A DNA stretch of 28,857 nt from a virus: positions 1 to 28,857 of IMG/VR virus record IMGVR_UViG_3300031241_000016, one strand, 5' to 3'. The position numbers were made by a program, and so were the translations under genes. Positions 1-6,266 of this stretch are shown here, piece after piece; the first letter of the stretch is position 1; every line of letters begins with the position of its first letter. A model generated the notes under the pieces. It saw only the letters and a program-made list of their open reading frames with translations. It was not told the origin of the DNA and searched no databases.

Positions 1-2
1 AA

Positions 3-272
3 GCAACAGCCATTTCATATTACGCAAAAGATGATGCCTTGTTTACAGGTAAGCAACTTCTCGCATTCGCCCAATCCTGCTGTGCCTTCCAAAAAGAACA
101 ATCAAACGAAGATGCTAAACGCTGGCAGTGGCTTGCTGGAGATTGTGATGGAAACGGTCAAGATGACTTTGCGCATCTACTTGTTGGAGCAGTGGCTGAC
201 AAGCAATATTGGGATGAGTTGGTTGATGCCATCCGAAACACCAAAGATAGCCCTGAGACCGATTTAGACTAG
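3..272 (+). CDS. Partial small protein, 5' end outside the window
   Basis: The reading frame is open from the first full codon of the window to a TAG at 270-272, so the true start lies upstream. A TTG at 39 could serve as a start, but in-frame codons before it read as normal protein sequence (ISYYAKDDAL). About 89 residues are visible. The stretch GDCDGNGQDDF resembles a calcium-binding D-x-D-x-N-G loop as in EF-hand or dockerin proteins, but a single loop is weak evidence. I do not recognise the family. It is followed 13 nt later by the next rightward gene, so it is probably in the same operon. Confidence 0.6.
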   Translation, partial: ATAISYYAKDDALFTGKQLLAFAQSCCAFQKEQSNEDAKRWQWLAGDCDGNGQDDFAHLLVGAVADKQYWDELVDAIRNTKDSPETDLD

Positions 273-285
273 GCGATGAGGATGC

Positions 286-528
286 GTGACTACCTGCGCC
301 TCCTGCCGGTTCTGGAAATATGACGTTACCAATCCTCAAGATCGCGGGATGGAAGCGCACGATAGACGACCGTGCGCACTTGCGAATAGCGAGATTGAAC
401 GCGGCACGTTCTTCCATTCATCTACCCCGGCTTGCAGAAATTATTCAGCCAATGAGTCGGTGACAAAAAAGGAAGTGTTCGATAAACGAATTGAGGGCGC
501 TTATGCCGCTCTTGGAAAATTGAAATGA
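286..528 (+). CDS. Small Cys-rich (probable metal-binding) protein
   Basis: An 80-residue protein starting at a GTG, with GAGG 4 nt upstream. Two ATGs just before it are out of frame. Four cysteines lie at residues 4, 7, 30 and 50, and the N-terminal CASCRFW (CxxC followed by an aromatic pair) is typical of small phage proteins thought to bind zinc or an iron-sulfur cluster. The C-terminal part is charged and helical (KKEVFDKRIEGAYAALGKLK). The stop overlaps the next start as ATGA, which implies translational coupling to the nuclease gene. The role is unknown; metal binding is inferred from cysteine spacing only. Confidence 0.7.
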   Translation: MTTCASCRFWKYDVTNPQDRGMEAHDRRPCALANSEIERGTFFHSSTPACRNYSANESVTKKEVFDKRIEGAYAALGKLK

Positions 529-875
529 AAAAAGTCAGCGTGCCTGAAGAGTTATTTGCCCTCCATTGCCGAGCCGAGGGATTCAATCCTCATCGTGAGT
601 ACAAATTCCATCCTACCAGGCGGTGGCGGTTCGACTTCGCGTTCCTTGACGTGCTAGTGGCTACGGAGGTCGAGGGCGGCGTTTGGTCAGGTGGCAGGCA
701 TGGCACAGGGGTTGGGTTCACAAATGACTGCGAGAAGTACGCAGAGGCCGCTCTGCTCGGTTGGCGGGTGCTTCGTTTCACGTCCGCCCAAGTGAAAAGC
801 GGATACGCGATTGAGTGTACGAAAAAGCTGATTGCAATGGAGCGGTCTATTCAGAAACAGGAATTCCCTGCCTGA
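525..875 (+). CDS. PD-(D/E)XK-type phage endonuclease
   Basis: A 116-residue protein that looks like the small restriction-fold nucleases common in phages (VSR/DUF559-like). The visible signature is WRFDFAF at about 36-42, giving the conserved Asp, followed by VATEVEGG at about 45-52, giving the Glu-x-Glu element. Further on, GWRVLRFTSAQV at about 79-90 is the usual beta strand and helix before the end of this fold. The substrate is not shown by the sequence: Holliday junctions, mismatches or host DNA are all possible. It starts inside the stop of the gene before it. Its 3' end overlaps the leftward spanin gene by 29 bp, and no terminator is visible between the convergent genes. Confidence 0.75.
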   Translation: MKKVSVPEELFALHCRAEGFNPHREYKFHPTRRWRFDFAFLDVLVATEVEGGVWSGGRHGTGVGFTNDCEKYAEAALLGWRVLRFTSAQVKSGYAIECTKKLIAMERSIQKQEFPA

Positions 876-1275
876 TCGCCCATTCCTGCCATTGCTCTGC
901 AAGCAATTCCGCTTTCAGGGCTTTGTCGTAGAAAGCACTTTGGCAAGTTCCGCCTTCAACGGCGGTGTAACCATCAGGGACTTTGGAACCGATGGAGCCT
1001 GGGGGCAGCTTGCCGGTACTGGCGTTGTGCAAGCGGGCAAGAGCATCATCAAGACGCTTACCAGTGGCACTAATCGACGTTTTGAGGTCTTCTGTGATTT
1101 TTGCATGTTCAGCATCCTTTTCTTTAGTGGCAGCGTCTTGCGCCTTTGCGATAGCGGTAATTTCAACGATCTTGTCATGGTTAGATCGCCATCCTTCGTA
1201 ATACCCACCGCCAAGCAAAACGAACGTGTAGACGATGAACGCGAGAATTTTTATTTCGAGAGAGGTGAGAGTCAA
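847..1275 (-). CDS. Rz: Inner-membrane spanin (Rz-like)
   Basis: A 142-residue protein with one N-terminal membrane segment at about 8-25 (short N-terminus inside) and a charged, coiled-coil-prone periplasmic domain at about 30-85. This is the architecture of i-spanins, which bridge to an outer-membrane partner and fuse the membranes at lysis. A single Cys at about residue 111 could cross-link subunits. Its start overlaps the stop of the holin-like gene upstream (ATGA at 1272-1275). The o-spanin gene is nested within it in another frame. The family is highly divergent, so the call rests on topology, position and the nested partner. Confidence 0.8.
   Translation of the reverse strand: MTLTSLEIKILAFIVYTFVLLGGGYYEGWRSNHDKIVEITAIAKAQDAATKEKDAEHAKITEDLKTSISATGKRLDDALARLHNASTGKLPPGSIGSKVPDGYTAVEGGTCQSAFYDKALKAELLAEQWQEWAIRQGIPVSE
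915..1106 (-). CDS. Rz1: Outer-membrane spanin lipoprotein (Rz1-like), nested in Rz
   Basis: A 63-residue reading frame lying wholly inside the i-spanin gene in a different frame. The start at 1106 gives a basic N-terminus (QKSQKTSKRR), a hydrophobic stretch (LVPLVSVLMMLL) and a lipobox-like LPAC, with the modifiable Cys at residue 26. The predicted mature part is only 38 residues and proline-rich (CTTPVPASCPQAPSVPKS), as in Rz1 proteins. An ATG at 1115 is an alternative start, and the frame is open to 1214. Proline at the -2 position of the lipobox is a little unusual. The lipoprotein would sit in the outer membrane and pair with the i-spanin. Confidence 0.78.
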   Translation of the reverse strand: MQKSQKTSKRRLVPLVSVLMMLLPACTTPVPASCPQAPSVPKSLMVTPPLKAELAKVLSTTKP

Positions 1276-1490
1276 TTTTTTCCTCTAAATCCAAACCAGC
1301 CGCCGATACCTGCCGCCATAGCGCCGAACCCCATTCCGAAATCCTGCATCTTGAAATCGTGATGCTCGTTCATTATGACAGAAGTTACGGCGCACCCAAG
1401 GAATGTGAGCACGGTAATCATGGCGCCAACACGCGCCTCGTCCATGGCACCAACGTCATCGGATAGACCTTTTTTAACCCACTCAAACAT
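1272..1490 (-). CDS. Holin-like two-TM membrane protein
   Basis: A 72-residue protein with an acidic/basic N-terminus and two hydrophobic segments at about 21-40 (VGAMITVLTFLGCAVTSVIM) and 51-68 (Gly-rich). A charged loop, NEHHDFKMQD, separates them, and a short basic tail (FRGKN) follows. It lies directly between the endolysin gene (stop at 1490) and the i-spanin gene, the usual holin slot. Two segments with a short loop match class II holin topology. The sequence family was not recognised, so holin activity is inferred from size, topology and position. Confidence 0.68.
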   Translation of the reverse strand: MFEWVKKGLSDDVGAMDEARVGAMITVLTFLGCAVTSVIMNEHHDFKMQDFGMGFGAMAAGIGGWFGFRGKN

Positions 1491-1867
1491 CAGAACACCT
1501 CCAACGCTTGATCTGGTGAGCCGTGCACTCTCACGCGAACGATATGCGGCATAATAATGCAGCCTTCGGATGCGTTGCCAGGAGGATTGGTATCGCCGTG
1601 CATAAAGAAGTCACCGCGACCGTACATTTCGTTCGCCTGGTCTGGAATGAGTGGAATTGCATACGGGCCGAGTTTGGAAAATGGAACGACCTCGCCAAAA
1701 GTGAACTTGCCAGTCGGCAGCGGGCCTACGCACTTGACGCCTTGCAGGTTTGGATTGTTCACACCTTCAGGATTCTCGCCGCAGTTACCGCCCGCGTATC
1801 CGGTATAAATGTGGATACCGGAAGGGTCGAATAGCTTACCGGTTCTTTGTTCGTAGCGCCAACTCAT
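1490..1867 (-). CDS. Endolysin, L,D-transpeptidase-like (DUF2778/Tlde1-like)
   Basis: A 125-residue protein whose pattern (W-x-Y-x-Q at 3-7, G-Y-x-G at 23-26, GPLPTGKF at 48-55, then HGD at 90-92 and SEGC at 100-103) fits the L,D-transpeptidase-fold family DUF2778. That family includes type VI secretion peptidoglycan-cleaving effectors (Tlde1). The HGD...SEGC set would supply the catalytic His and Cys103. A longer frame reaches 1903, but GGAGG at 1873-1877 sits 5 nt before the ATG at 1867. There is no signal peptide, so it would need a holin. Its place among holin-like and spanin genes makes lysis the obvious role. Whether it acts as a carboxypeptidase, an endopeptidase or a transpeptidase is not shown. 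Confidence 0.75.
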   Translation of the reverse strand: MSWRYEQRTGKLFDPSGIHIYTGYAGGNCGENPEGVNNPNLQGVKCVGPLPTGKFTFGEVVPFSKLGPYAIPLIPDQANEMYGRGDFFMHGDTNPPGNASEGCIIMPHIVRVRVHGSPDQALEVF

Positions 1868-1868
1868 A

Positions 1869-2108
1869 TCAACCTCCAACCTTCGGCCATAATCCAGAAT
1901 CATTTACCCGCTGGTGAAAGTGAATTGCAGAGTTTTCCACATGACGCTCCACCTTTGCCTCAAGGTCTTTCTGATCTTCCTTGGCGTTTTTTATGCGCTC
2001 GTGCATCAACTTCAAATCAACACGAATCCCGACATAAATACCAATGGCGGCGAAGAACATGCCCACAAAGGCAATCCACGCATCTGCGTGGTTCGTGAAG
2101 ATTTCCAT
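1869..2108 (-). CDS. Single-TM, coiled-coil membrane protein (holin or antiholin candidate)
   Basis: A 79-residue protein with a hydrophobic segment at about 9-29 (WIAFVGMFFAAIGIYVGI) and a charged coiled-coil tail (HERIKNAKEDQKDLEAKVERHVEN). ATG 2108 was chosen because AAGG lies 7 nt upstream. A GTG two codons earlier overlaps the stop of the upstream gene and is the alternative. The stop overlaps the ribosome-binding region of the endolysin gene. Small one-segment proteins of this shape next to an endolysin are often annotated as holins or holin partners. Nothing in the sequence separates these options. Confidence 0.62.
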   Translation of the reverse strand: MEIFTNHADAWIAFVGMFFAAIGIYVGIRVDLKLMHERIKNAKEDQKDLEAKVERHVENSAIHFHQRVNDSGLWPKVGG

Positions 2109-2110
2109 AA

Positions 2111-2350
2111 TCACACCTTGACCGGAGCTTTTGAATCCACGACCTGAGTTCCAGACTGCGGCTTTCCTGCGCCTTTCGCCTCGAAGCGGAAAATTACAGG
2201 GTTGTGCATCGTGTGAATAGACGGTGCATTATGTACGTCTTGGCCTGTGCCGAAGTTCTGGTTATTCCATGAACGTCTTTCACTCTCGACGGGAATTCTG
2301 TCAAGGAACATGCGTGGCGGTTTGCCGTAGATAAATGTTTTGTTCGACAT
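2111..2350 (-). CDS. Small soluble phage protein, unknown function
   Basis: A 79-residue protein. The start at 2350 was preferred over upstream in-frame starts because AGGAG lies 6 nt before this ATG. It has no membrane segment and no recognised motif. It is rich in polar and aromatic residues (MSNKTFIYGKPPRMFLDRIP at the N-terminus, VIFRFEAKGAGKP later). It lies between two membrane-protein genes and overlaps the next gene's possible GTG start. A minor virion role is possible but unsupported. Confidence 0.6.
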   Translation of the reverse strand: MSNKTFIYGKPPRMFLDRIPVESERRSWNNQNFGTGQDVHNAPSIHTMHNPVIFRFEAKGAGKPQSGTQVVDSKAPVKV

Positions 2351-2351
2351 T

Positions 2352-2603
2352 TCAATCTCCTTTTGTAACAGCCCTATTTCTTTCCTGCACATCAAGCCAT
2401 ACGGTCGGTAAGTAGACCAACACGGCGAAGATGGTTGCCGCTACCAGCCGAGTATTGTCCGCCGTGGACAGCGCCCAGAGGAAAAGCACGAAGGTCAGCA
2501 ACAGCGCCAACAACATGCTCATCCTCGCGGATAAAACCCTACTACCAATCTGAATGAAGCGCAATAGATGCTTCACCTGTGAAACTTGATCTTCGTCCGT
2601 CAT
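2352..2603 (-). CDS. Two-TM membrane protein (second holin-like candidate)
   Basis: An 83-residue protein with an amphipathic N-terminal third (DEDQVSQVKHLLRFIQIGSRV) and two hydrophobic segments at about 28-45 (MSMLLALLLTFVLFLWAL) and 51-71. A charged C-terminal tail (DVQERNRAVTKGD) follows. The start at 2603 is preceded by GGGGG, a modest ribosome-binding site; the frame extends upstream to 2663 without a better one. It ends 1 nt before the next gene's ATG. Topology would fit a class II holin or an antiholin. The cassette therefore contains three small membrane proteins, and which one makes the lesion cannot be read from sequence. Confidence 0.62.
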   Translation of the reverse strand: MTDEDQVSQVKHLLRFIQIGSRVLSARMSMLLALLLTFVLFLWALSTADNTRLVAATIFAVLVYLPTVWLDVQERNRAVTKGD

Positions 2604-2619
2604 TTTCAGCCCCCTCTGG

Positions 2620-2826
2620 TTACTCTTCGTCAGGCTCAGAAAATCCACCTCCGAACCCATCATCTGCCATCTTCTGCTTCAACTGCTCCAATTTTAGCAT
2701 ACGGTCGATGATCTTCATTTTGTCAGTAAGTGACGTTTCCTGAGAATTCATCGTTTCCTTCATCAACTTGTTCAAGTGCTTCTCAATATCTGGATTGATG
2801 CCGTTTGCCTTCGCCGGTTTGCTCAT
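2620..2826 (-). CDS. Small helical protein, unknown function
   Basis: A 68-residue, strongly charged and helical protein with an acidic glycine-containing tail (DDGFGGGFSEPDEE). GAGGG lies 5 nt upstream, and the ATG overlaps the stop of the large virion gene (ATGA at 2823-2826), indicating translational coupling. There is no membrane segment. It could be a virion-assembly or DNA-packaging helper, but no family was recognised. Confidence 0.62.
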   Translation of the reverse strand: MSKPAKANGINPDIEKHLNKLMKETMNSQETSLTDKMKIIDRMLKLEQLKQKMADDGFGGGFSEPDEE

Positions 2827-5800
2827 TTCAGCCCTCTTTCTTCTTTCAAGTCCCGCTGTTGCTGCCGCAATTCCTCGCGCTTGTCGGTCGAGATACCTGT
2901 GCGCGGGAAGCCAATTGTACCGCCGAACGAGCCGCTACCCAACTGCTGCACGGACATTGGGGTATGTTGCTTCGCCCACCATTTCGCGTAGTCTCCCGCC
3001 TTCTCGCCGGTCGTGCCGCCCTCGCTGATCTTGGGCGCCCAGGTGGGCGACAGCCACTGTTTGTTCATGGAGGCGTTCAACGGGTCAGTCACGATACTGG
3101 ACAGCTTACCCATACCGAACTTGGCCGGGGCGGTCATGGCGTGGGCGAACTCGAACAGGTGCTTATTTCCTTCGATCTTCGTGCCGTCGCCCATGTCGAT
3201 AAAGGTCATATCGTGGATAACGTCAAGCGCATTCCTACCCTCATCTTCAGGGTCAGCATCCTTCTGGCGTTGAGAGCGGAAGTCGTTTTCCCAAACATGG
3301 TGGCCGGAGTAGTACAGGTTCAGCGCGTCGGTGATAGCTATGGTGTACATCAGGGAGCGTGCAAGGTATGCTCGGTGCATCTTCGCCACGGCTGCATTCT
3401 CGCCCAATCCCGGAACGGCCTGAATCCATGAGCGCATCGTTGACATGAGCCAGTCCGGGGCGAATGCGACGGTTTGCAGTACCGCGCGACCATGCTTGGA
3501 ATAGGCCGAGCCAGCCATGCCGCGCCCGAACTTCGATTTCATGCCCTCGATCACCCTATCCCAATTCAGGCCGCCGAAGATATTGTTCGTGTAGCTGGCG
3601 GCATCGGCGGCAATCTGGTTCACGTCCTTGCCCGCATTCTTCGGGTCGGCCAGCATCTTCTCGAACTCGCGCCCGAAGGTTTCCAGCTTCATGCCGGTGT
3701 GCAGATAGCCCCATGTGAACTCATGCACGGCGTTGTCGGTAGCGGTGAAAGGCTTGATGCCCGTAACGTCGCCACCGAGCGCCTTATCAATCGCGCCAGT
3801 CATCTTCAGGAACGAATCCCGGCCAACCGTATCTTCCAGCGTCGTTCCGATCTCAAGGCCGTTTCGAATAGCGAAGTCTGGAATATCGCCCGCGCCAGCC
3901 TTCAGGTACTGGTCACGCGCCGCGTCAACGGCAGACTTGAACGGTATTTTGATGCGGTTTCCGGTCAGTTTCTCGACACCTCTCGCAGTCGCGCCCGCCG
4001 CGAATCCGAACGGGTTGCCGCCCGCACCGGTATAGGCCACCAGCAGCGACATAGGGTGAAACATGGAATAGCTGACCGCAATACGCTTGGACGCGAAGGC
4101 TACGGACAGCATGGCCTTCTGGATTGCGCCTGGTCGGTAGTCGTCGAAACCCCTGCGCACAGCGTCAACCATTTCAGGATGGACGCCAAAGCCTTCCAGC
4201 CCGCTTATCTTGTGGTCGGTAATGTAGGACTTCGGCATTTCCTTACTCAGCGGCTCCGCAGCGTAATGGCCGTCCGCCAGCTTCATCGACTTCAGTGTGT
4301 ACAGCGCGTTCGCGTTCTCGGTGGCCTTGATGACGGAATTGGCGTACAGGCCGAGCAATTCGGCATGGTCCAGGGTGAGCGGCTTCAATTGGTCGGACTT
4401 CATGCCCTGCAAATAGGTCGGAATGCTGCGCTTCAGGGAGTGGGGGGTGAAAGCGCCCGCGCCAGCCGCATCGCCCGCGCCGGAGGCCAGTAGGTCGTCA
4501 AAGAACTTTTTGGTGGACGCATCCTTGAAATCCCACATCATCGGGACGTAATCCTTGCCAATCAGCCTGCCGATCACGCCCGCCTGCTGCGCCGCCGTAC
4601 CCATCTGGCCATACAGTTTTTCGACCGCCTTGACGTAGTAAAGCTCCTTCGGTGACAGGCTGGACAGGTCGCCGGACTGCACGACATGGGTAATGTGTTC
4701 GCGCCGAGCCTTGGGCACGTCACGCATGTACGCGCGCTGCACCGCGCCCACGTCGCGCATCTTGGCCTTCACATTGGCCGTTTTAGCGTTGTGCACGTCC
4801 GCCGCCGCCTTGCGCATCGGGTCAACGGAAGGCTTCAGAACGTCGACCGCCGCCTTTAAGGATGCACCAGCACCGTAGTCGTGCAGCACATGGCCGACTC
4901 GCGCCATGGCGAAGCCTGCACCAGCACCCTCGAATGCGCCGGTCAGCGGGTCGTCGGATAGGGCAGCGCCTGCCGCCGCGCCTCCTGCTGTGATGCCGAC
5001 ATAGGCTGCCAGCGCCTTATTGACGCCACCAGACTGCTTCTTTCCTTGAGAGATATACTCGCCCTTCTTCAAATCCCAAGAACGAATCCTGTCCGCCTGG
5101 ACCGCGCCCTTAACCTTCTCTGCCGCCACGTTCTGAGCAACCTCCACGGCCTCTGGATGCCCCGCATGCAGGTCAGGGTCAGATAATGCCTCGTGGATGG
5201 ACTGGTGGGCCTCTGCGCTCGGTTCGTAGGACTCAATCGGGGGTAAATCACCCTCATCCGGTGAAGAAATGAAGTCGTCGTTCGTTTTGCGAGTCTTCAT
5301 GCCTACTATTTCAGGGCTATCAACGGGCGTGGAGGCAGATTTACCCTTCGAAGTGACCCATTCTGGTGCTGGCGTAGCTCCGGTGGGGGTGGTCTCGGCC
5401 ATGCGCTTTCTGGCAAGCTCTGACACCTTTCCTGCCGCCTTGCCGCCGCCGATCAGTAAGTCGCCAGCCTTCGCCATGACGATATTCGCCGCCTGCCTGA
5501 CCAGCGCACCGTGTTCTGAGTTGCCGGATGACTGAGTGGCCGCGTCAGCAACCTTATCCACCGCGCCGCCGATCTTGCCCATGAACTGCCCGACAGCGGT
5601 TTTTTCAGGGTCAATACCGAACGTGGTTTGAAGCGGGGCTTGCAGGAAGTGTTCATCGGCCCAATCGGCCTCAGTTGCCTCGGTGGCAGACTGCAATGGA
5701 TGAGGGTCTCCGGAAACCGCCGCTACAACGTCCGTTATGCCGGTCTGCCCCATCTTTGCTACCCACGCCGGCACGCCAAGCGCGAGGTCGCCTACGGCAG

Positions 5801-5960
5801 CGGCGTTCCGGCCTATGGAGGTCAGGGTTGAGGGTTTCTCGGGTTCAGGTGCTGCCGGTGCGGGCGAAGCAGCCGACCAAGCAGGGGCAGGCGGCTCGGC
5901 AGGAGCGTTCGCCCATGCCGGTGCAGGTTCACTCGCCGCCCATGCCGGTGCGTCTGCCAT
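2823..5960 (-). CDS. Large internal virion / DNA-ejection protein candidate
   Basis: At 1045 residues this is the largest protein here. The N-terminus (1-45) is a low-complexity Ala/Pro/Trp segment with repeated PAW motifs. A Gly/Ala-rich hydrophobic stretch at about 320-355 (AAYVGITAGGAAAGAALSDD) could insert in a membrane, and the rest is long helical sequence. In short-tailed phages, very large helical proteins encoded after the tail genes and before lysis are usually internal virion proteins, ejected to build a channel through the envelope. No lytic transglycosylase motif was found. The function is inferred from size, composition and position. The start at 5960 follows 2 nt after the stop of the frameshift extension. 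Confidence 0.62.
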   Translation of the reverse strand: MADAPAWAASEPAPAWANAPAEPPAPAWSAASPAPAAPEPEKPSTLTSIGRNAAAVGDLALGVPAWVAKMGQTGITDVVAAVSGDPHPLQSATEATEADWADEHFLQAPLQTTFGIDPEKTAVGQFMGKIGGAVDKVADAATQSSGNSEHGALVRQAANIVMAKAGDLLIGGGKAAGKVSELARKRMAETTPTGATPAPEWVTSKGKSASTPVDSPEIVGMKTRKTNDDFISSPDEGDLPPIESYEPSAEAHQSIHEALSDPDLHAGHPEAVEVAQNVAAEKVKGAVQADRIRSWDLKKGEYISQGKKQSGGVNKALAAYVGITAGGAAAGAALSDDPLTGAFEGAGAGFAMARVGHVLHDYGAGASLKAAVDVLKPSVDPMRKAAADVHNAKTANVKAKMRDVGAVQRAYMRDVPKARREHITHVVQSGDLSSLSPKELYYVKAVEKLYGQMGTAAQQAGVIGRLIGKDYVPMMWDFKDASTKKFFDDLLASGAGDAAGAGAFTPHSLKRSIPTYLQGMKSDQLKPLTLDHAELLGLYANSVIKATENANALYTLKSMKLADGHYAAEPLSKEMPKSYITDHKISGLEGFGVHPEMVDAVRRGFDDYRPGAIQKAMLSVAFASKRIAVSYSMFHPMSLLVAYTGAGGNPFGFAAGATARGVEKLTGNRIKIPFKSAVDAARDQYLKAGAGDIPDFAIRNGLEIGTTLEDTVGRDSFLKMTGAIDKALGGDVTGIKPFTATDNAVHEFTWGYLHTGMKLETFGREFEKMLADPKNAGKDVNQIAADAASYTNNIFGGLNWDRVIEGMKSKFGRGMAGSAYSKHGRAVLQTVAFAPDWLMSTMRSWIQAVPGLGENAAVAKMHRAYLARSLMYTIAITDALNLYYSGHHVWENDFRSQRQKDADPEDEGRNALDVIHDMTFIDMGDGTKIEGNKHLFEFAHAMTAPAKFGMGKLSSIVTDPLNASMNKQWLSPTWAPKISEGGTTGEKAGDYAKWWAKQHTPMSVQQLGSGSFGGTIGFPRTGISTDKREELRQQQRDLKEERGLK

Positions 5961-6257
5961 TTAATAATCCCCGTCATCGTGATTAGCGAACACACTTTTC
6001 CCTTGAGACACTCTAGCTCTCGCAAAATCAGTCGATTTTTTCACAATCGAGTCGGTTGGTTTATTTCCGTCTAACATCCATTGAACCTCATCTTTTGTTA
6101 GCGTAGGAACTAACGAAGGAATCTCTATTTCATTACCATTTATTTCTACACCAATGCTAATCTCTGTTGACACCCCTCCATCTTTATGCGGAAGTTGTCC
6201 TAAAAATCCTTGGCCTTTTTCAGACCCGTCTGACCTATACCAAGACGGGTCATTTAG
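5961..6257 (-). CDS. C-terminal domain reached by -1 frameshift from the upstream gene
   Basis: This frame encodes 98 residues beginning LNDPSWYRSDGSEKGQGFLG and ending at the TAA 5961-5963. It has no ATG, GTG or TTG before the middle of the domain. The first start codon, GTG 6173, would delete about 28 residues that look like the natural beginning of the domain, and its SD-like GGAGG abuts the start. From memory, phage proteins with this domain have the layout DGTxKGxGFLG...ExSxGVEING...IPxLVPTLT...GKSxFA, all seen here. It should therefore be made as a tail on the 334-residue protein through the slippery site at 6257-6263, giving a 432-residue product. Confidence 0.72.
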   Translation of the reverse strand, partial: LNDPSWYRSDGSEKGQGFLGQLPHKDGGVSTEISIGVEINGNEIEIPSLVPTLTKDEVQWMLDGNKPTDSIVKKSTDFARARVSQGKSVFANHDDGDY

Positions 6258-6266
6258 TTTTTTTTT
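6223..6266 (-). promoter_or_regulatory. Programmed -1 ribosomal frameshift signal
   Basis: On the minus strand the gene ends in a run of nine A followed by C. In the reading frame this forms the heptamer A-AAA-AAC (6263-6257), a classical -1 slippery sequence, right before the zero-frame stop TAA (6256-6254). After a 5-nt spacer there is a perfect 9-bp hairpin, GACCCGTCT (6251-6243) pairing with AGACGGGTC (6231-6223), loop 11 nt. A -1 slip joins the frames exactly (432 codons, no stop). Slippery site, spacing, hairpin and a start-less conserved downstream domain all agree. Confidence 0.78.

Noticed and set aside
3474-4493. 339-codon rightward ORF
   Set aside because: It is antisense to the 1045-residue virion gene, has Arg/His/Gln-rich composition typical of a shadow frame, and lacks operon context.
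5961-6173. Independent 70-residue gene starting at GTG 6173
   Set aside because: The SD-like GGAGG directly abuts the GTG, and the start would remove the first part of the conserved domain, which is intact upstream in the same frame.
6223-6266. Rightward intrinsic terminator (hairpin then T run on the plus strand)
   Set aside because: The shape fits, but no rightward gene lies upstream within kilobases. The same bases form a precisely placed slippery site and stimulatory hairpin for the leftward genes.
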